Shown here: in pieces, positions 62,029 through 64,000 of the stretch
Position numbering within the stretch: the stretch's first letter is position 1
Layout of the letters: each line of letters starts with the position of its first letter
NCBI RefSeq assembly: GCF_017313785.1
Contig: NZ_JAFLNL010000007.1
Location: forward strand, 124,001-188,000
Length of the DNA stretch: 64,000 bases
Reading direction: 5' to 3'
From: Flagellimonas aurea
GTDB lineage: Bacteria > Bacteroidota > Bacteroidia > Flavobacteriales > Flavobacteriaceae
The notes under the pieces: generated by a model
What the model was told of the DNA's origin: nothing
The model's input: only the letters and a program-made list of their open reading frames with translations
Databases searched by the model: none
Translations under genes and position numbers: made by a program

Positions 62029-63297
62029 ATGAAAAGCCCTGATAATTACCATATCGAATTGTGCATAAAATTGCTCGAAGAGAAATTTTCCTTCGGCAAT
62101 GGGCACGGATATACCCAGAAGGATTTGGAACAGCTTTCCTCCTATATTGAGGAGCACACCGGGTACTATATCAGTTTGTCCACTTTAAAACGGGTGTGGA
62201 AGGGCACTTATAAAACACAGCCCCAAATTGCCACCTTGAACGCCCTTGTGGAAGTGCTCGGTTATAAAAACTGGCAGGATTTTAAAATTCAGCATCAAAA
62301 AGCCAAGGTTGAAGAAGAGGAAGGAGCAAAGAGAAGCAGATGGCCCTTTTATTTGGGAGTATCGGTAGTGGCGATTATTTTGACGGTGATCGTGTTTTCT
62401 TTTGGAGAAAGTGGGGCATCAAACGTAAAAATTAAGGGGCCCGTGAGTTTTAGTACGGATAAAACGGTTGCCAAAGGCGTTCCGAATACGTTTATTTTCG
62501 AGTATGACCTGAGCCATGTGGAAGCCGATAGTTTTTTTATCCAACAATCTTGGAATGCCTGGCGCAAGGAAGAAATCGACCCCAAAAAGGAGGTGTATGC
62601 TTCAACCTATTATGAAAGTGGTTTCCATCGAGCCAAATTGATTGCCAATGATGAGGTGGTCGCCACCCAAGCGGTCCATATTTTAAGCGATGGCTGGGAG
62701 CCACATGTTTATTACTCTGAAGCCGACGACAGATTCATCGATTTTAAGGGCGAGACATTTGTAAAGGATGGAAGATTGCATCTGCCTATCGAGCTGCTGA
62801 AAAAACGAGGTTTGGATACTTCCCGCTACTTTATGTCCCGCATTTCGCATAGCGATGACTATGGGGTCTCTTCCAATAACTTTGGATTCAAAACAAAAAT
62901 CAAAGTGGACAAGGCATTGGAATCCAACTGTCCGTGGGTAAATGTTTTATTGATTACCACCGAGCATGTATTTTCGGCTAAGCTTGTCCGCAACGGCTGT
63001 GAAACGGGGGCCAGCTATAAATTGGGTGAAATTTACAAGTCCGGGAAGGACAATAACCTGTCCAAATTGGGAACTGACCTTTATAAATGGAATGATTTGG
63101 AGATAAAGGTCGAGGGAAAGAAGGCCACCCTTTTGTTGAATGGGAAGAAAATATATTCTGAAAATTACCAGGAGGACCTTGGAAACATTGTAGGTCTTTC
63201 CTATGTGTTTGAGGGAACCGGGTCCATTGATTTTGTTGAACTTACCGATGAAAAGGGAAAAGTAGTTTTCCAGGACGATTTTGAACTTTATGAGTAA
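62029..63297 (+). CDS. Membrane-anchored putative HTH protein with extracytoplasmic LamG-like sensor
   Basis: About 422 aa. Order: N-terminal cytoplasmic putative DNA-binding module (1-90; ISLSTLKRVWKGTYKTQP then IATLNALVEVLGYKNWQDFK, a Bacteroidota-specific pattern), one membrane helix (about 104-123, FYLGVSVVAIILTVIVF), then PKD/Ig-like strands (about 135-215) and a C-terminal LamG-like region (DLEIKVEGKKATLLLNGKKI). ATG 62029 is chosen because it starts the module; frames open back to 61900 exist. Divergent from the secreted LamG/DUF4350 gene. Function as one-protein transmembrane sensor is inference. Confidence 0.65.
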   Translation: MKSPDNYHIELCIKLLEEKFSFGNGHGYTQKDLEQLSSYIEEHTGYYISLSTLKRVWKGTYKTQPQIATLNALVEVLGYKNWQDFKIQHQKAKVEEEEGAKRSRWPFYLGVSVVAIILTVIVFSFGESGASNVKIKGPVSFSTDKTVAKGVPNTFIFEYDLSHVEADSFFIQQSWNAWRKEEIDPKKEVYASTYYESGFHRAKLIANDEVVATQAVHILSDGWEPHVYYSEADDRFIDFKGETFVKDGRLHLPIELLKKRGLDTSRYFMSRISHSDDYGVSSNNFGFKTKIKVDKALESNCPWVNVLLITTEHVFSAKLVRNGCETGASYKLGEIYKSGKDNNLSKLGTDLYKWNDLEIKVEGKKATLLLNGKKIYSENYQEDLGNIVGLSYVFEGTGSIDFVELTDEKGKVVFQDDFELYE

Positions 63298-63381
63298 TGG
63301 AATTATGATGGCGCCCATCACAATTTAGTGTGAAGCAATGTCCAAAGCGTTGAAAGGCTGTAAAACATTCAACTTTTTTCT

Positions 63382-63389
63382 TATTTTTG
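63382..63389 (+). promoter_or_regulatory. -7 element upstream of the thioredoxin-like gene
   Basis: TATTTTTG, perfect TAnnTTTG, 20 bases before ATG 63409. GTTGAA/TTCAAC arms (63349-63354, 63368-63373) lie just upstream. Confidence 0.4.
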
Positions 63390-63408
63390 ACTGTAAACCT
63401 TAGAATAC

Positions 63409-63708
63409 ATGTCCAAATTCGGAGAACTTATAGATTTACAGGTCCCAGTTTTACTAGACTTTTATGCGGAATGGAACGAACAGTCCACCTCTATGCACCC
63501 AGTGTTGAGCGATGTAGCCGCTGCTCTTGGCGATAAGGGAAAGGTGATAAAAATCGATGTGGACAAGAACAAGGAACTTTCACAGGCACTCCGTATCAAA
63601 GGGCTGCCAACTTTAATGATATACAAAAAAGGAGAGATGGTCTGGCGACAGAGCGGAGAGCAAGATGCCAATACCCTGATCGGAATCTTAAATGAATATA
63701 TTCAATAA
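63409..63708 (+). CDS. Thioredoxin-fold protein lacking the CxxC motif
   Basis: 99 aa, normal thioredoxin length and fold (LLDFYAEWNEQSTSMHPVL; KVIKIDVDKNKELSQALRIK; cis-Pro in KGLPTLMIYKKGE). Where thioredoxin has WCGPC this protein has WNEQS, so it cannot do dithiol chemistry. It may act as a binding or chaperone-like protein. ATG 63409 follows a perfect -7 element; a strong terminator follows. The downstream convergent gene encodes an acidic protein. Confidence 0.85.
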   Translation: MSKFGELIDLQVPVLLDFYAEWNEQSTSMHPVLSDVAAALGDKGKVIKIDVDKNKELSQALRIKGLPTLMIYKKGEMVWRQSGEQDANTLIGILNEYIQ

Positions 63709-63739
63709 AAAAAGCGAGGTTTTATCCTCGCTTTTTTTT
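63709..63739. terminator. Bidirectional terminator
   Basis: AAAAAGCGAGG (63709-63719) and CCTCGCTTTTT (63726-63736) with a 6-base loop, T-runs on both sides. Serves the thioredoxin-like gene (+) and the acidic gene ending at 63743 (-). Confidence 0.9.
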
Positions 63740-63742
63740 ATG

Positions 63743-64000
63743 CTATTCTTCTTCTGGAATTATAGAGTCCGGAATGCTGTCTGGGGCATCGATAGGAATG
63801 GAACCTTCCATGTCCGGGTCTATTGGAGGAATTGATTCGTCCATTACATCATCCTCTTCATCCACAAACTGGGAGAATTTGTCAATGTATTCATTGAAGA
63901 TAATGGTTTCCGACTCTGCCAATTCTTTATCTCCATTTTCAATCAAAATGTCAATGTTTCTACGGTAGGCCTGCATATCGGATAGGATGTCGTCTATTTT
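63743..64000 (-). CDS. Acidic hypothetical protein, C-terminal fragment (partial)
   Basis: The frame is open to the right edge, so only the last 85 residues or so are visible. A helical part (KIDDILSDMQAYRRNIDI) is followed by an Asp/Glu/Pro/Ser-rich tail (DEEDDVMDESIPPIDPDM ...) in which short blocks SIP and DP recur. It is possibly a disordered, acidic C-terminus. No family recognised. Ends at the shared terminator. Confidence 0.6.
   Translation of the reverse strand, partial: KIDDILSDMQAYRRNIDILIENGDKELAESETIIFNEYIDKFSQFVDEEDDVMDESIPPIDPDMEGSIPIDAPDSIPDSIIPEEE

Noticed and set aside
1..64000. CRISPR array, insertion sequence, prophage or rRNA operon
   Set aside because: No regularly spaced repeats of 25-40 bases, no transposase or integrase-like product, no phage structural gene and no rRNA sequence were seen on either strand.

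Overview
The window looks like a chromosomal segment from a marine member of the Flavobacteriaceae (Bacteroidota). Protein sequences resemble the Muricauda/Flagellimonas group most, but that genus-level guess comes from memory of the families and was not tested. Supporting signs are the Bacteroidota promoter elements (-33 TTTG and -7 TAnnTTTG), the lack of Shine-Dalgarno sequences, the many Cys-anchored lipoproteins and outer-membrane barrels, and a DUF5916 protein. I found no rRNA, transposase, prophage or CRISPR array. The only RNA gene recognised is one tRNA-Ser(GGA). Genes are tightly packed: no gene-free stretch exceeds about 250 bases.

Layout. 1-11.3 kb: hemN with a Usp gene, a TonB protein, a DUF2490 barrel, a ROK sugar kinase, the Usp - SLC13/TrkA-C transporter - pckA - pfkA operon, and a short ribosome-hibernation factor followed by a lipoprotein. 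Four promoters here share a 12-bp palindrome of the form TGAY-N4-RTCA, centred 29.5-30.5 bp upstream of a -7 element. This is the strongest undescribed signal in the window and suggests a low-oxygen or energy-stress regulon run by a Crp/Fnr-family regulator. 11.2-17.9 kb: a 49-residue membrane peptide, a sugar/H+ symporter, Kdo transferase, a DegT/DnrJ aminotransferase, galE and a DUF5009 acyltransferase-like protein. 18-28.4 kb: sucA-sucB, a retropepsin-like protein, TatD, L-asparaginase I, tRNA-Ser, and an ExbB - membrane protein - ExbD - ExbD - barrel cluster.

28.4-39 kb: minus-strand housekeeping genes, namely rpoN, asnS, an RND/MMPL protein, and the translation run rplM-rpsI, rpsB-tsf, pyrH-frr. 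Ribosomal protein S2 carries a C-terminal helix-hairpin-helix extension. 39.2-42.5 kb: a DUF5916 protein and a small lipoprotein. 42.5-49.5 kb: a tyrosine-degradation region (HisC-like aminotransferase, flavin reductase, fahA, hmgA, hppD, divergent MarR regulator) with a ParDE module inserted and intergenic palindromic repeats. 49.5-64 kb: a TSUP permease, a SET-domain protein, a small thioredoxin, a NIPSNAP lipoprotein, an MFS permease, polA, a glycosylasparaginase, cutC, a metallophosphoesterase, a divergent pair that share a LamG-like segment (one secreted, one a membrane-anchored putative DNA-binding protein), and a thioredoxin-fold protein without its cysteines.

How the parts fit. The left part links oxygen-independent haem synthesis, stress proteins, ribosome hibernation, C4-dicarboxylate or other anion transport, PEP carboxykinase and phosphofructokinase, a plausible programme for oxygen limitation. 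The middle is central metabolism, envelope energisation and translation. The right part degrades tyrosine to fumarate and acetoacetate, probably under MarR control.
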